Assembly: GCA_041906185.1 (NCBI GenBank)
Contig: JAYRJQ010000012.1
Coordinates: 1-64,000 of the forward strand
From: Roseateles_B sp041906185
Lineage (GTDB): Bacteria; Pseudomonadota; Gammaproteobacteria; Burkholderiales; Burkholderiaceae_C
Direction: 5' to 3'
Length of the DNA: 64,000 bases
Shown: one piece after another, positions 34,959 through 43,523 of the stretch
Layout: each line of letters starts with the position of its first letter
How positions within the stretch are numbered: position 1 is the first letter of the stretch
Translations under genes and position numbers: made by a program
Notes under the pieces: generated by a model
The model's input: the letters and a program-made list of their open reading frames with translations, nothing else
Told to the model about the DNA's origin: nothing
The model's database searches: none

Positions 34959-37789
34959 TGTTTCACCTGCAATCGCTGGAACTGCTGCACTGGGACTACT
35001 GCCGCCGCGTCTCCATGCCGCTGGACGGCAACATCATCACCATCGCCGGTCCCAATGGCTCGGGCAAGACCACGCTGCTGGATGCCATGCGCACGCTGCT
35101 GGGCCTGGAATGCTCGGGCGGCCGCACCTACAAGACCTACGCCCGCCACGCCAACGCCGAGACCGCCTGGCTGCGCGCCCTGGTGGACAACCGCCCGCGC
35201 GGCCGCCAGAACAGCAGCCGGCCCTTCGCCAGCTCGCTGCTCTACGCGGACCAGGTGACGCTGGCCTGCCGCATCGAACGCCATGGCGGGGACTGGCAGC
35301 GCCGCTACCTGCTCGTGGACGGCGTGCATGAGATCGAGGCCCTGGCCGAGCGCGCCGAGAAGGACTGGCTGGGCATCGAGGCCTGGAAGAAGCGCCTGGA
35401 GGCCGCCGGCCTGACCCGCGCCATCGGCCGCGTGCTGGCCCTGGAGCAGGGCCAGACCGACCGCCTGTGCGAGCTGAGCCCCAAGGAGCTGCTGCGCCTC
35501 GTCTTCGAGGTCTTCGGCGACCAGGAGGTGCTGGACCGCTACGACCAGGCGCGCAGCCACCAGCAGCAGTTGAGCAAGGAAGTGGAGCTGGCCGCGCACG
35601 AGCTGTCGCACACGCAGGCGCAGCTCTCGGACCTCGCCAACCGCGTCAACAGCTACCAGCAGTACCAGCTGCGCCTGAAGGAGCGCGAGCGCCTGGCCAC
35701 CGAGGTGGTGCCGGTGCTGCAGTGGTCCGAAGGCCGCCTGCGCACGGCCCAGGCCCTGCGCGAGCTGCACCGCCAGCGGCTGTTCGCCTCGGGGGACCAG
35801 CGCAATATGGCCGCCAAGCGCGCCGAGCTGCATGCCCTGTTCGAGAAACACGAGGCCGCCAAGCAAGACCTCCTGGATCTGGAGCGCCAGCGCAAGGAGG
35901 CGCGCACCGCCTTCGATGCCGCCCGCGAGGCCGAGCGCCCCGCCGAGCTGCTGGCCAAGCGCGAGGAGGAGCTCAAGGCGCTGTCGGCCGTGGAGGCCGA
36001 TGCCAAGGAGCTGACCGCGCGCCTGGAGGAATTGGGCAACCGTCAGCACGCCCTGCGCGAGAGCTACACCCGCACCAACGACCAGTCCCGCAAGGCCCAG
36101 GCCGCGATGGACGCGCTGCAGGGCCAGCGCCTGCCGCCGCCGCCGCCCGAGGTCACGCGATTCCGCAAGGCACTCGACGAGGCCGGCATCGGCCACCACG
36201 TGCTGGCGGACTGCATCGACATCGCCGACGAGGCCTGGCGGGCCGCGGCCGAAGGCTTTCTGCGGCCCTCGCGCTGGGTCGTGGTGCTGGAGCGCTCCGC
36301 TGACGAGTCCCGCGCCTTCTCGCTCGCGGCCAAGGAGCGCTACCGCCACTACGTGGTGGGCGACAGCGAATCGGTGCCGTCCGTGGTGCCGAAGGACAGC
36401 CTGCTGTCCGCGCTGAAGGTCAGCGCGAAGCTGCCGGGCTGGCTGATCCGCCAGCTGGGCGGCATCCGCTGCGTCAAGGACACCGAGGCCGGCCGCGACG
36501 CCGGCGGCGAATGGATCACGCCCGACGCCTACTACCGTGACGGCCGCGGCGGCCGCAGTCTGTGGGTGGAGCCGCGCGAGTACCAGTTCGGCGTGTCCGC
36601 GCTGGATTCGCGCCGCCAGTCCTTGGAGCGCGAGCTGGCCCGCTACGACGGCGAGCTGACCCGCATCGCCAAGGAACAGGCCGAGGTCGAGCGCCAGCTC
36701 AAGGACGCGCAGCGTGCGGCCCAGGGGCACAAGGCGGCGCTGGAGCTGTCCGAGCGTTCCGATGAATTTGCCGAGTGCCGCGCCCGCATGCCGGCCCTGC
36801 GCCAGGCCCGCGTCGAGGCCGCCACGCGAATGGCCCAGCTCGACCAGGCGCACGACCGCGCCCTGGCCCAGGTGACGCGCAGCGAGCGGGACTACGAGTC
36901 CGCGCAGGGCTCGCTCAAGGCCAGCGAGGAGAACGTGCTGCGCGTGCAGCGCGACCAGGAAGGCCGCCTGCGCGACCTCAAGGCCGCCGCCCAGGCCTCG
37001 CGCGAGGCCCGGGCCAAGTTCCCCGCGAGCTGGACCCAGCCGGCCCGCGTGGCCGCGCTGCGCGACGAGTTCGAGAACGCCAAGCAGGCCGAGATCGCGA
37101 TGCGCCATGTGCAGCAGGAGCTGGACACCGGCCTCAACGCCGGCACCTGGGAGACCGACCCTGCCGTGGCCGATCGTCACACCCGCATGCACCTCTCCGT
37201 GCTGGAGCAGACCACGCAGCTGGACGACCGCCGCGCCAGCAACGAGATGGCGCGCATCGCCGCCTTCAATGCCCGCGAGCGCTACATCGACGTGCTGCGC
37301 GCCACGGTGCGCCGCTACAAGAAGAACGTGCAGGAGCTGGGCGAGCTGGCCGGCGTCATCGCCCAGGCCGAGCTGCCGCACCTGGACAACGACGACCTCG
37401 TGCTGGCCCAGGCCGGCCTGCATGTGCGCTTCAACTTCGACGGCAAGGGCGAAGTCGGCCTGAACGACGGCGAGGCCTCGGGTGGCCAGCAGGTGCTCAA
37501 GAGCCTGATCCTGCTCGTGGGCCTCATGAAGGACGACGACAGCCCCGGCGGCTTCGTCTTCATCGACGAGCCCTTCGCCCACCTGGACGTGCGCAACATC
37601 CAGCTCGTTGGCCACTTCCTGCGCTCGACGCGCGCGCAGTACCTGCTGACCACGCCGATCACGCACAACGTCGAGGTCTTCGAGCCGTCCGAGATCACGC
37701 TCGTGACCAGCAAGAAGCCCCGCGGCGAGCGCTGGGCGCCGCCCATCGCGGTGCTGGCGCGGCGGCCGGAGAAGTCGGTCTACGACTGA
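34958..37789 (+). CDS. mksB: SMC-like condensin ATPase, MukB/MksB-like
   Basis: A 943-aa SMC protein. The Walker A is GPNGSGKTTLLDAM at the N-terminus; a long coiled coil follows; a hinge-like globular part is around residues 395-520 (FRKALDEAGIGHHVLADCID, WVVVLERSADES); the second coil then leads to the signature LNDGEASGGQQVLKSLILLV and Walker B GGFVFIDEPFAHLD. It is shorter than E. coli MukB (about 1480 aa) and closer to MksB-type proteins. ATP-driven loop extrusion and chromosome compaction are the known role. No mksG/jetD nuclease gene follows: the next gene is mgtC on the opposite strand, after a terminator. The start overlaps the mksE stop by one base. Confidence 0.88.
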   Translation: MFHLQSLELLHWDYCRRVSMPLDGNIITIAGPNGSGKTTLLDAMRTLLGLECSGGRTYKTYARHANAETAWLRALVDNRPRGRQNSSRPFASSLLYADQVTLACRIERHGGDWQRRYLLVDGVHEIEALAERAEKDWLGIEAWKKRLEAAGLTRAIGRVLALEQGQTDRLCELSPKELLRLVFEVFGDQEVLDRYDQARSHQQQLSKEVELAAHELSHTQAQLSDLANRVNSYQQYQLRLKERERLATEVVPVLQWSEGRLRTAQALRELHRQRLFASGDQRNMAAKRAELHALFEKHEAAKQDLLDLERQRKEARTAFDAAREAERPAELLAKREEELKALSAVEADAKELTARLEELGNRQHALRESYTRTNDQSRKAQAAMDALQGQRLPPPPPEVTRFRKALDEAGIGHHVLADCIDIADEAWRAAAEGFLRPSRWVVVLERSADESRAFSLAAKERYRHYVVGDSESVPSVVPKDSLLSALKVSAKLPGWLIRQLGGIRCVKDTEAGRDAGGEWITPDAYYRDGRGGRSLWVEPREYQFGVSALDSRRQSLERELARYDGELTRIAKEQAEVERQLKDAQRAAQGHKAALELSERSDEFAECRARMPALRQARVEAATRMAQLDQAHDRALAQVTRSERDYESAQGSLKASEENVLRVQRDQEGRLRDLKAAAQASREARAKFPASWTQPARVAALRDEFENAKQAEIAMRHVQQELDTGLNAGTWETDPAVADRHTRMHLSVLEQTTQLDDRRASNEMARIAAFNARERYIDVLRATVRRYKKNVQELGELAGVIAQAELPHLDNDDLVLAQAGLHVRFNFDGKGEVGLNDGEASGGQQVLKSLILLVGLMKDDDSPGGFVFIDEPFAHLDVRNIQLVGHFLRSTRAQYLLTTPITHNVEVFEPSEITLVTSKKPRGERWAPPIAVLARRPEKSVYD

Positions 37790-37797
37790 GCATGAGG

Positions 37798-37821
37798 AAG
37801 GGGCGCCGCGGCGCCCCTTTT
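37798..37821. terminator. Bidirectional terminator after mksB
   Basis: AAGGGGCGCC-GC-GGCGCCCCTT is an almost perfect palindrome ending in TTTT. It closes the mks operon from the plus side and could also serve mgtC from the minus side, whose stop is 24 bp away. Confidence 0.85.
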
Positions 37822-37844
37822 CACGACCCGTTGCCGCCGACCGC

Positions 37845-38603
37845 TCAGTTGCGTGCGTGCGTCACGCGGTAGTCGGCCACGCCGTCCAGCTCGCCGAGGC
37901 GGCTGGAGAAGCGGGTGAGGGTCTCGCCCCGGTAGTTGCGCTTGGCCGTGCAGACGAAGCGCCATTCCTCGTGCGTGCCGATGCGCTCGATGCTCAGCGA
38001 GCCCGGGGCGAAGCGGTAGCCCAGCTGCTCGGTGAAGGCGGACAGCTCGGCCTGGTTGAAGCGGCGGCCGTCCACGCCGCGCACCGTCACGGAGATGGCC
38101 GGGTGCGAGGGCAGGGCGGCCTCGAGCTTGGCGCCCCACATCATCAGGCTCGCGCACAGCAGCGTGAGCGAGATGGCGGCGAAATAGAAGCCCATGCCCA
38201 GCAGGATGCCGATGGCCGAGGCGGCCCACAGCGAGGCGGCCGTGGTGAGGCCGGAGATGTTCATGCCCTCGCGCATGATCACGCCCGCGCACAGGAAGCC
38301 GATGCCGGTGACGACGCCCTGGATCACGCGGGTCGGGTCGGCGATCAGCGGGGCGGCACCGCCGGCCACATGGCCGCCAAACCACTGCTGCGGATAGGCC
38401 AGCAGGATCACCACGCCCGTCGAGGCCATGCACACGAGCGCGTAGGTCCGCATGCCCGCTGCCCGGCCATGGAAGGCCCGCTCGTAGCCGAGGATCAGCC
38501 CCAGCAGCATGGCGCCCATGAGGTGCAGCAGCATCAGCACATTGGCTTGCCACTGCTCGGCGGTCCAGTAGCGCAGCAGTTGGTCCAGGTCCAGCAGGCT
38601 CAT
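37845..38603 (-). CDS. mgtC: MgtC/SapB family membrane protein
   Basis: A 252-aa protein: about five membrane helices in the first 160 residues (MLLGLILGYERAFHGRAAGM, YALVCMASTGVVILLAYPQQ, GVVTGIGFLCAGVIMREGMN, GLTTAASLWAASAIGILLGM) and a soluble ACT-like C-terminal domain (SVTVRGVDGRRFNQAELSAF). The conserved Arg-rich YERAFHGR and the Gly/Ala motifs mark MgtC. MgtC proteins are known to affect the F1Fo ATPase and growth in low magnesium; regulation here is unknown. It is convergent with mksB. Confidence 0.92.
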   Translation of the reverse strand: MSLLDLDQLLRYWTAEQWQANVLMLLHLMGAMLLGLILGYERAFHGRAAGMRTYALVCMASTGVVILLAYPQQWFGGHVAGGAAPLIADPTRVIQGVVTGIGFLCAGVIMREGMNISGLTTAASLWAASAIGILLGMGFYFAAISLTLLCASLMMWGAKLEAALPSHPAISVTVRGVDGRRFNQAELSAFTEQLGYRFAPGSLSIERIGTHEEWRFVCTAKRNYRGETLTRFSSRLGELDGVADYRVTHARN

Positions 38604-38707
38604 AGGGTGATCTTGTCAGCGTGCGGCATGCACCATGGCTGCACCATAGCCCCGCCGCGGAGGGCGGACAAGACGAAGAGTGGCGGATTTGCCTCTGTAC
38701 TTCGCGC

Positions 38708-39184
38708 TCAGAAGGGCCACTGCGGCTTGGCCACCATCAGCCAGAAGATCACGGGCATGGCGGCGAAGGCCGGATAGCCCAGGCCCTCCCACCAGCGCGC
38801 GTAGCGCCAGTAGCGCGCCGGCAGCGGCTCCTGGCGGGCGAGCGCGGTCTCGGCCATGTCCCGCATGCGCAGCTGCAGCCACACCACGGGCAGCCAGCAG
38901 CCGCCGGCCACGACGTAGAGCACCAGGGCCGCGAGCAACCAGGGCGTGTCCAGCGGCCAGCCGGCCAGGTGGGCCATCCAGAGGCCGGTGAGCGGCTGCA
39001 CGATCACGGTGGGCGTGGTGAACCAGGTGTCCGCCTTGACGACCAGGCGGCAGACGGCGGCCTGCGTCGGGAGCGAGCCGGTGCGGTTGGCGAAGAAGAG
39101 ATAGAAGGCCGAGCCGAAGCCCGTGCCGGCCAGCAGCACGCTGGAGATCACGTGCAGGGTCTTGAGGATCAGGTACTCACTCAT
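38708..39184 (-). CDS. DUF2269 family membrane protein
   Basis: A 158-aa protein with four membrane helices (ILKTLHVISSVLLAGTGFGS, TPTVIVQPLTGLWMAHLAG, LLAALVLYVVAGGCWLPVVW, GYPAFAAMPVIFWLMVAKPQ). The H in LKTLHVISS and the GTGFG run are typical of DUF2269 proteins. The function of this family is not known. It is last in the DCC-epimerase-DoxX-DUF2269 operon and overlaps the DoxX-like gene by 8 bp. Confidence 0.88.
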   Translation of the reverse strand: MSEYLILKTLHVISSVLLAGTGFGSAFYLFFANRTGSLPTQAAVCRLVVKADTWFTTPTVIVQPLTGLWMAHLAGWPLDTPWLLAALVLYVVAGGCWLPVVWLQLRMRDMAETALARQEPLPARYWRYARWWEGLGYPAFAAMPVIFWLMVAKPQWPF

Positions 39185-39548
39185 GGCGTGGGGTCAGGTC
39201 TTGCAGGATCAGGAGCAAGGCGGCGATCGTCAGGTTCTTGCTGAGCGGGCCCAGCGGGTGCAGCCACAGCGAGGGCTGGAGCACGGTGGCGACGAGCGTC
39301 ATCAGGGCCAGCAGGCCCAGGCAGGCGCGGTAGACCCAGGGCCGGTCCCAGCGCCACAGGGCCAGGCCCAGCAGGGCATCGGCCGCGCTGCCGGCGGCGA
39401 TGGCGGCGCCGTGCGAGGCGGGCGGCAGCGGCGTGCCGACGAGCAGCTCGCGGGAGACACCCGTCCAGCCCAGCAGGCTGACGACGGCCGTGCCCAGCCA
39501 CAGGGCGATGAGGCTGGCGCGGGCCCAGCGGCGGTGCTGCGGCGTCAT
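39177..39548 (-). CDS. DoxX-like membrane protein (123 aa)
   Basis: Four predicted membrane helices (ASLIALWLGTAVVSLLGW, AAIAAGSAADALLGLALW, ACLGLLALMTLVATVLQP, NLTIAALLLILQDLTPRHE) fit the small DoxX-like/SURF4-type family. It overlaps the epimerase start by 4 bp and the DUF2269 start by 8 bp. Its C-terminal LQDLTPR is encoded by a copy of the dispersed GCAAGACCTGACCCC repeat, which extends to within a few codons of the stop. The substrate or partner is unknown. Confidence 0.8.
   Translation of the reverse strand: MTPQHRRWARASLIALWLGTAVVSLLGWTGVSRELLVGTPLPPASHGAAIAAGSAADALLGLALWRWDRPWVYRACLGLLALMTLVATVLQPSLWLHPLGPLSKNLTIAALLLILQDLTPRHE
39190..39204 (-). repeat. Dispersed repeat GCAAGACCTGACCCC, copy 3
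   Basis: Exact 15-mer at the 3' end of the DoxX-like gene, reading LQDLTPR. Confidence 0.75.
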
Positions 39549-40450
39549 GCGTGTGCTCCTTCGAAGACGCCGCGGGGCGCACGGCCGAGCACGGCCTGCA
39601 GCGGCGCGGCGTCCGCGATGTTGTCGGCGCCCAGCAGGGCCAGCGTCTCGCTGCCCCAGGGCTGGCGCGGGCAGAGATCGCCCAGACGGGCCGAGGCCGC
39701 ACCCAGGGCCGCGGGCAGCAGGAGCAGCCGGGCAGGGGGTTGGCCGGCGGCGCGGCGCAGGCGGGCGATGAAGTCGGGCAGCGTGAAGCGCTCCGGACCG
39801 ACGGCATCGAGTGTGGCCGGCAGACGCTCAGGGCTCTGCAGCAGGCGCACGCAGGCGTCCGCGAGGTCCTCCACGCACACCGGCTGGATGCGCGGGGTCG
39901 CGGCCTGGGCGGGCCAGGGCAGCAGCGGCAGGCGTGCCAGGCGCCGGAACAGCGCGGTGCTGGCGCCCCCCTCGCCGAAGACCACGCTCGGGCGCAGCAC
40001 GCAGGCCTCCAGCCGGCCTTCGGCGCGCAGGCTCAGCAGCGCGGCCTCGGCCTGGCGCTTGCTCTGGGCGTAGCGCGTGCGGCTGTCGGGCGGCATCAGG
40101 GCCGAGACCTGCAGCACGCGGCGCACGCCCGTATTGGCGCAGGCACTGAAGAGCGCGGCGGGCACGGTGTGGTGGATGGCGTCCATCGCCTGCGCGCCGG
40201 TCTCGCGCAGCACGCCCACGGCGTTGATCACGGCCTCGCAATCGGCCACGCGGGCATGCCAGGGCTCGGGGTGGGTGTCGCGGCTGAAGTCCATGGGGCA
40301 GGGCTCGACGCCGTCGGGCAAGGCGGCCACGGCACGCTCGCGCACGCCGGCCCGCACGATGAAGCCTTCGCGCTGCAGGGCCCGGACGATGTGCCGGCCG
40401 ATGAAGCCCTGGGCGCCGCACACCAGAACCCGGCGCAGGGGGGCGCTCAT
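39545..40450 (-). CDS. NAD(P)-dependent epimerase/dehydratase (atypical SDR)
   Basis: A 301-aa extended/atypical SDR. N-terminal Rossmann motif VLVCGAQGFIGRHIVRALQR; then EAVINAVGVL, VLQVSALMP and YAQSKRQAEAALLSL with the Tyr-x3-Lys pair. The C-terminal part is short. It resembles complex I NDUFA9-like and nucleoside-diphosphate-sugar epimerase-like SDRs. Starts at MSAPLRRVLV (40450), which overlaps the DCC gene by 4 bp. In the same operon architecture it may act with the DoxX-like and DUF2269 membrane proteins in envelope or quinone-linked metabolism, which is inference. Confidence 0.87.
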   Translation of the reverse strand: MSAPLRRVLVCGAQGFIGRHIVRALQREGFIVRAGVRERAVAALPDGVEPCPMDFSRDTHPEPWHARVADCEAVINAVGVLRETGAQAMDAIHHTVPAALFSACANTGVRRVLQVSALMPPDSRTRYAQSKRQAEAALLSLRAEGRLEACVLRPSVVFGEGGASTALFRRLARLPLLPWPAQAATPRIQPVCVEDLADACVRLLQSPERLPATLDAVGPERFTLPDFIARLRRAAGQPPARLLLLPAALGAASARLGDLCPRQPWGSETLALLGADNIADAAPLQAVLGRAPRGVFEGAHA

Positions 40451-40902
40451 GAGCGGCTCTCCGGTGGCAGCGCGCAGGCGCCATCCCGGCAATGCGCTCG
40501 CGCCGCGGCACGGCGGGCCGCACGCTCGAACAGGGCCGCGATCAGGCCGCGCGGCAGGCGGTGGCGGTGGCGCACGATCCAGGGGTAGACCCGGTCCGCC
40601 AGCGGCCGCACGAGCGGATGCACCAGGGCCCGGCTCACCCAGGGCAGGCCGACGGCGCGGTAGGCCGCCTCGAAGAGATCGACGGCGCGCAAGACCTGAC
40701 CCTGCGCCCCGACGCCATGGATGACGTCCATCAGCGCCGCGCGGTCCGCCCCGGGCACGGGCGAGAGGAAGTCGGCCGGGCTGCAGTCCACGAACCGCAA
40801 GCGGGCCTGCGTGTCGCGCAGCCGGAGGTTCTCGATCTCGGCGCTGCAGAGCTGGCAGCTGCCGTCGTAGTAGATCGTCAGCGGGTAGAGGCGGGGGGCC
40901 AT
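40447..40902 (-). CDS. DCC-family thiol-disulfide oxidoreductase-like protein
   Basis: A 151-aa protein of the DUF393/DCC type: the redox motif is YYDGSCQLCSAEIENL (DGxCxxC), followed by FVDCSPADFLSPV and a region starting HGVGAQGQVLRAVDLFEAAY. It is predicted to be a thioredoxin-like oxidoreductase with two Cys. The start is MAPRLYPLTIYYDG at 40902; upstream lies the operator region rather than coding. First gene of the four-gene operon. Confidence 0.9.
   Translation of the reverse strand: MAPRLYPLTIYYDGSCQLCSAEIENLRLRDTQARLRFVDCSPADFLSPVPGADRAALMDVIHGVGAQGQVLRAVDLFEAAYRAVGLPWVSRALVHPLVRPLADRVYPWIVRHRHRLPRGLIAALFERAARRAAARAHCRDGACALPPESRS
40689..40702 (+). repeat. Dispersed repeat GCAAGACCTGACCC, copy 4
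   Basis: Exact 14-mer, antisense to the DCC gene, where it encodes QGQVLRA. Confidence 0.75.
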
Positions 40903-40936
40903 GGGGTGCCTTTCTGTTTGTCTGATATTTCGGTAA

Positions 40937-40947
40937 TGACAGAAATT
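40937..40947. promoter_or_regulatory. Operator-like box TGACAGAAATT before the DCC operon
   Basis: The 11-bp sequence TGACAGAAATT here recurs perfectly, in reverse complement, at 41543-41553 in front of the gbsR-type gene. The surroundings (TTTCTGTTTGTC ... GACAGAAA, 40911-40945) are partly palindromic. A shared box suggests that the regulator controls both its own gene and this operon. Confidence 0.55.
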
Positions 40948-40973
40948 TAGGGGCAAAAAGGGGCGCATCGGCC

Positions 40974-41519
40974 CTAGGAAGTGCTGCCGGACTTGGCGTC
41001 GCCGCGCACGAACTTCTGCACGCTGGCGCCCATCTTGAGCACCTTCTCCAGCGTGCTGGGCGAGAGCCGCAGCATCTCCTCGGACCAGGATCCCAGCGTG
41101 TCCATGAAGCGCAGGGCCTCGCGCACGCGGTCCTGGGCGTCGGGCGGCTCGCTGGCGAAGGAGGGGTCCGCCACGATCTCGCCGAGCACCCGCACCGTGG
41201 GGTCGAACTCGCGCTCCTTGCGTTCGCGCACGATGGTCCGGAACAGCTCCCAGACGTCGACGGAGGTCTCGAAGTAGTCCCGCCGGTCGCCGAGCTGGTG
41301 CACCACGCGGATCAGCTGCCAGTTCTGCAGCTCCTTGAGGCTGGTGCTGACGTTGGAGCGGGCGACGTTGAGGGTGTCCGCGATGTCCTCGGCGTTGAGC
41401 GGGCGGCCATGGAAGAAGAGCAGGGCGTGGATCTGGGCCACGGTGCGGTTGACGCCCCAGGCGGTGCCCATTTCTCCCCAGTGGACGATGAATCGACGTG
41501 CGCTGCTGCTGAGTTCCAT
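40974..41519 (-). CDS. GbsR/MarR-family transcriptional regulator
   Basis: A 181-aa winged-helix regulator. GbsR-type features: ARRFIVHWGEMGTAWGVNRT, AQIHALLFFHGRPLNAEDIA, the recognition helix VARSNVSTSLKELQNWQLIR and the wing VHQLGDRRDYFE. The C-terminal domain is helical. GbsR proteins usually repress osmoprotectant or membrane-lipid genes. It lies 71 bp upstream of the DCC operon on the same strand, and the same box occurs in both promoter regions. The start is only about 8 bp from a consensus -10. Confidence 0.92.
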   Translation of the reverse strand: MELSSSARRFIVHWGEMGTAWGVNRTVAQIHALLFFHGRPLNAEDIADTLNVARSNVSTSLKELQNWQLIRVVHQLGDRRDYFETSVDVWELFRTIVRERKEREFDPTVRVLGEIVADPSFASEPPDAQDRVREALRFMDTLGSWSEEMLRLSPSTLEKVLKMGASVQKFVRGDAKSGSTS

Positions 41520-41526
41520 GCCTCGC

Positions 41527-41562
41527 AGTCTAGGGTGTCTGCAATTTCTGTCAAGACTGAAA
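41527..41562 (-). promoter_or_regulatory. gbsR-type gene promoter with overlapping operator, near-leaderless
   Basis: On the minus strand TTGACA (complement of 41549-41554), 16 bp, then TAGACT (complement of 41527-41532). The pseudo-palindrome TTTCTGTCAAGACTGAAA (41545-41562) covers the -35, so binding there would block initiation. Transcription is expected to start at about the A of the ATG at 41519. Confidence 0.75.
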
Positions 41563-41753
41563 CTGAATGCTGGCCTCGGGGCTGAAGTCACGTTTGCTCA
41601 CGCCTTGAAACGGACTTGCAAACATCCCCCGCGCGGGGCCCGGCTACATTCCGCCCCGCCGTGTCGAGACGTCCACCAGAAGACGCCCGCGGCGATCGTT
41701 GGGAAACGATCGGGCGCCCGTCGCGAGCGCTCCCACCCCGAGGACATCCTTTC

Positions 41754-43469
41754 ATGCGCCATTCCCTTGCTGCGGGCCTGAAGCCCGTCGGAGCCATCCT
41801 GCTGAGCACGGCCCTGCTGGCCGCCTGCGGTGGCGGTGGCGGTTCGTCGCCCACGCCGACGCCCGCCCCGACCCCCACGCCCACCCCCACCCCCACCCCC
41901 ACCCCCACGCCGACGCCGACGCCCACCCCTACGCCGACGCCCACCCCCACGCCGACCCCGGTCGCCACGCTGGTGACGCCTGCCACCGGCAAGACGGCCT
42001 GGCGCGTGGCCAGCGCGGCCAGCGTCACGCTGAAGGACGGCAGCGGCGCGAGCGTCGCCGGCCCGCTCAGCTGCAGCAGCGACGACCCGGTGAAGCTGAC
42101 CGTGGCGGCCGACTGCAGCAGCATCACCGGCCTGCGCCTGGGCGCGCAGACCGTCACCGTGACGGGCGGCGGCGTGAGCGCCAAGGTGAGCGTGAAGGTG
42201 ATCCCGCAGGCCCAGCCGGTCGGCGTGGCCGGGGCCACCCGCCACTTCTCGCTGGCCGTGACCAGTGCCGGCGAGGTGCTGGCCTGGGGCTACAACTCGC
42301 AAGGCCAGCTGGGCCAGAACAAGGCCGGCAGCGAGCTGGGCATGAGCGCGCTGCCGCTCAAGGTGCTCGCGCCCGGCGGTGACAAGCCGCTGTCGGGCAT
42401 CGTGGCCGTGGCCGGTGGCGAGCTCTTCGGCCTGGCCCTCACCGAGGACGGCCAGGTGCTGTCCTGGGGGCTCAACGACTCGACCAGCTCGCAGCTGGCC
42501 CGCCTGCAGCCCACGGGCACCTGGAAGCTGCCGGACTATGTGGCGGACGCCACCGCCAAGGCGCGCCTGAGCGGCATCGTGGCCATCAGCGCCGGCGAGA
42601 GCAATGCCATGGCCCTGGCGGACGACGGCCACGTCTACTCCTGGGGCTACTACAGCGGCCAGGAGGGCGGCGGCGTCAAGCGCTACCCCGGCTACGTGAA
42701 GGCGCCGGAGGGCGGCGTGCTGACGGACGTGCGCGCCATCGCCGCCGGCTGGAACTGGGGCAGCGCCCTGCGCGCGGACGGCCGCGTGGCCGTCTGGGGC
42801 TTCCCCGGCATGGTGACCCGCATGCTGCAGCTGCCGGTGTCCAACAACGAGGTCATGCCGGCCCACGTGGCCGTGTCCGGCGGCGGCGAGGCGCTCAAGG
42901 GCATGACGGCGATCAGCGCCGGCTATGGCCTCGGCCTGGCCCTGACCGCCACCGGCGAGGTCTGGGCCTTCGGTGACAACGACAACGGCCAGCTCGGCCA
43001 GGGCACGCGGACGGATCTGGCCGGCGCCGTGCGCGTCCAGACGGGCGCGGGCGGCGGCCTGCTGACGGGCCAGACCATGGTGGTGGCCGGTGGCAACCAC
43101 GCGATGAGCCTGGACGCCGCGGGGCGCGTCTGGAGCTGGGGCCGGGGCACCGACGGCCAGCTCGGCGATGGCGTCAACCGCCCGCGGGGCGACGGCACGG
43201 CCTATGCCGCGCCCGTCGTGGCCGAGAGCGGCCTGCTGCAGCTGGAAGGCACGGCGACGCTGGCGGCCGGCTACTCGCATTCGCTGGCGCTGCGCAAGGA
43301 CGGCACGCTCCTGACCTGGGGCGACGGTTTCTCCGGCACCCAGGGCCAGGGCCCGGCCCTCACCAGCGACCTTCGCGTGCCCACGCCCGTGAAGAACGCC
43401 GCCGGCGACGGCGTGACCACGCTGGGCGCGATGGACCGCTACACCAACCTGCTGCGCCGCGCGCTCTGA
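41754..43469 (+). CDS. RCC1-repeat lipoprotein with a Pro-Thr linker
   Basis: A 571-aa lipoprotein. The signal and lipobox are ILLSTALLAAC followed by a Gly run. A (Pro-Thr)n spacer covers residues 33-69. A Big-like domain (VTLKDGSGASVAGPLSCSSD) precedes a beta-propeller of RCC1-type repeats, each with W and G positions (VLAWGYNSQGQLGQN, VLSWGLND, VYSWGYYSGQEGG, VWAFGDNDNGQLGQG, VWSWGRGTDGQLGDG, LLTWGDGFSGTQGQG). It would display a protein-binding propeller outside the inner membrane. The start is MRHSLAAGLK at 41754; family members vary in length. Confidence 0.87.
   Translation: MRHSLAAGLKPVGAILLSTALLAACGGGGGSSPTPTPAPTPTPTPTPTPTPTPTPTPTPTPTPTPTPTPVATLVTPATGKTAWRVASAASVTLKDGSGASVAGPLSCSSDDPVKLTVAADCSSITGLRLGAQTVTVTGGGVSAKVSVKVIPQAQPVGVAGATRHFSLAVTSAGEVLAWGYNSQGQLGQNKAGSELGMSALPLKVLAPGGDKPLSGIVAVAGGELFGLALTEDGQVLSWGLNDSTSSQLARLQPTGTWKLPDYVADATAKARLSGIVAISAGESNAMALADDGHVYSWGYYSGQEGGGVKRYPGYVKAPEGGVLTDVRAIAAGWNWGSALRADGRVAVWGFPGMVTRMLQLPVSNNEVMPAHVAVSGGGEALKGMTAISAGYGLGLALTATGEVWAFGDNDNGQLGQGTRTDLAGAVRVQTGAGGGLLTGQTMVVAGGNHAMSLDAAGRVWSWGRGTDGQLGDGVNRPRGDGTAYAAPVVAESGLLQLEGTATLAAGYSHSLALRKDGTLLTWGDGFSGTQGQGPALTSDLRVPTPVKNAAGDGVTTLGAMDRYTNLLRRAL
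41850..41960 (+). repeat. Hexanucleotide tract encoding (Pro-Thr)n
   Basis: CCCACG/CCCACC/CCGACG units, in frame, giving about 37 codons of alternating Pro and Thr in the lipoprotein linker. Unit length is a multiple of three, so copy-number changes would alter linker length but keep the frame. Confidence 0.9.
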
Positions 43470-43523
43470 GCCCGGCGATGCCCCTGAGCGGGGGCTGAGG
43501 CGACATGCGGCGACAATACGCCC

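Noticed and set aside
32704..37789. Wadjet (JetABCD) plasmid-defence locus
   Set aside because: The SMC, kleisin and KITE genes fit, but the nuclease gene JetD/MksG is absent and the next gene is mgtC. A MukBEF-like condensin is the better call.
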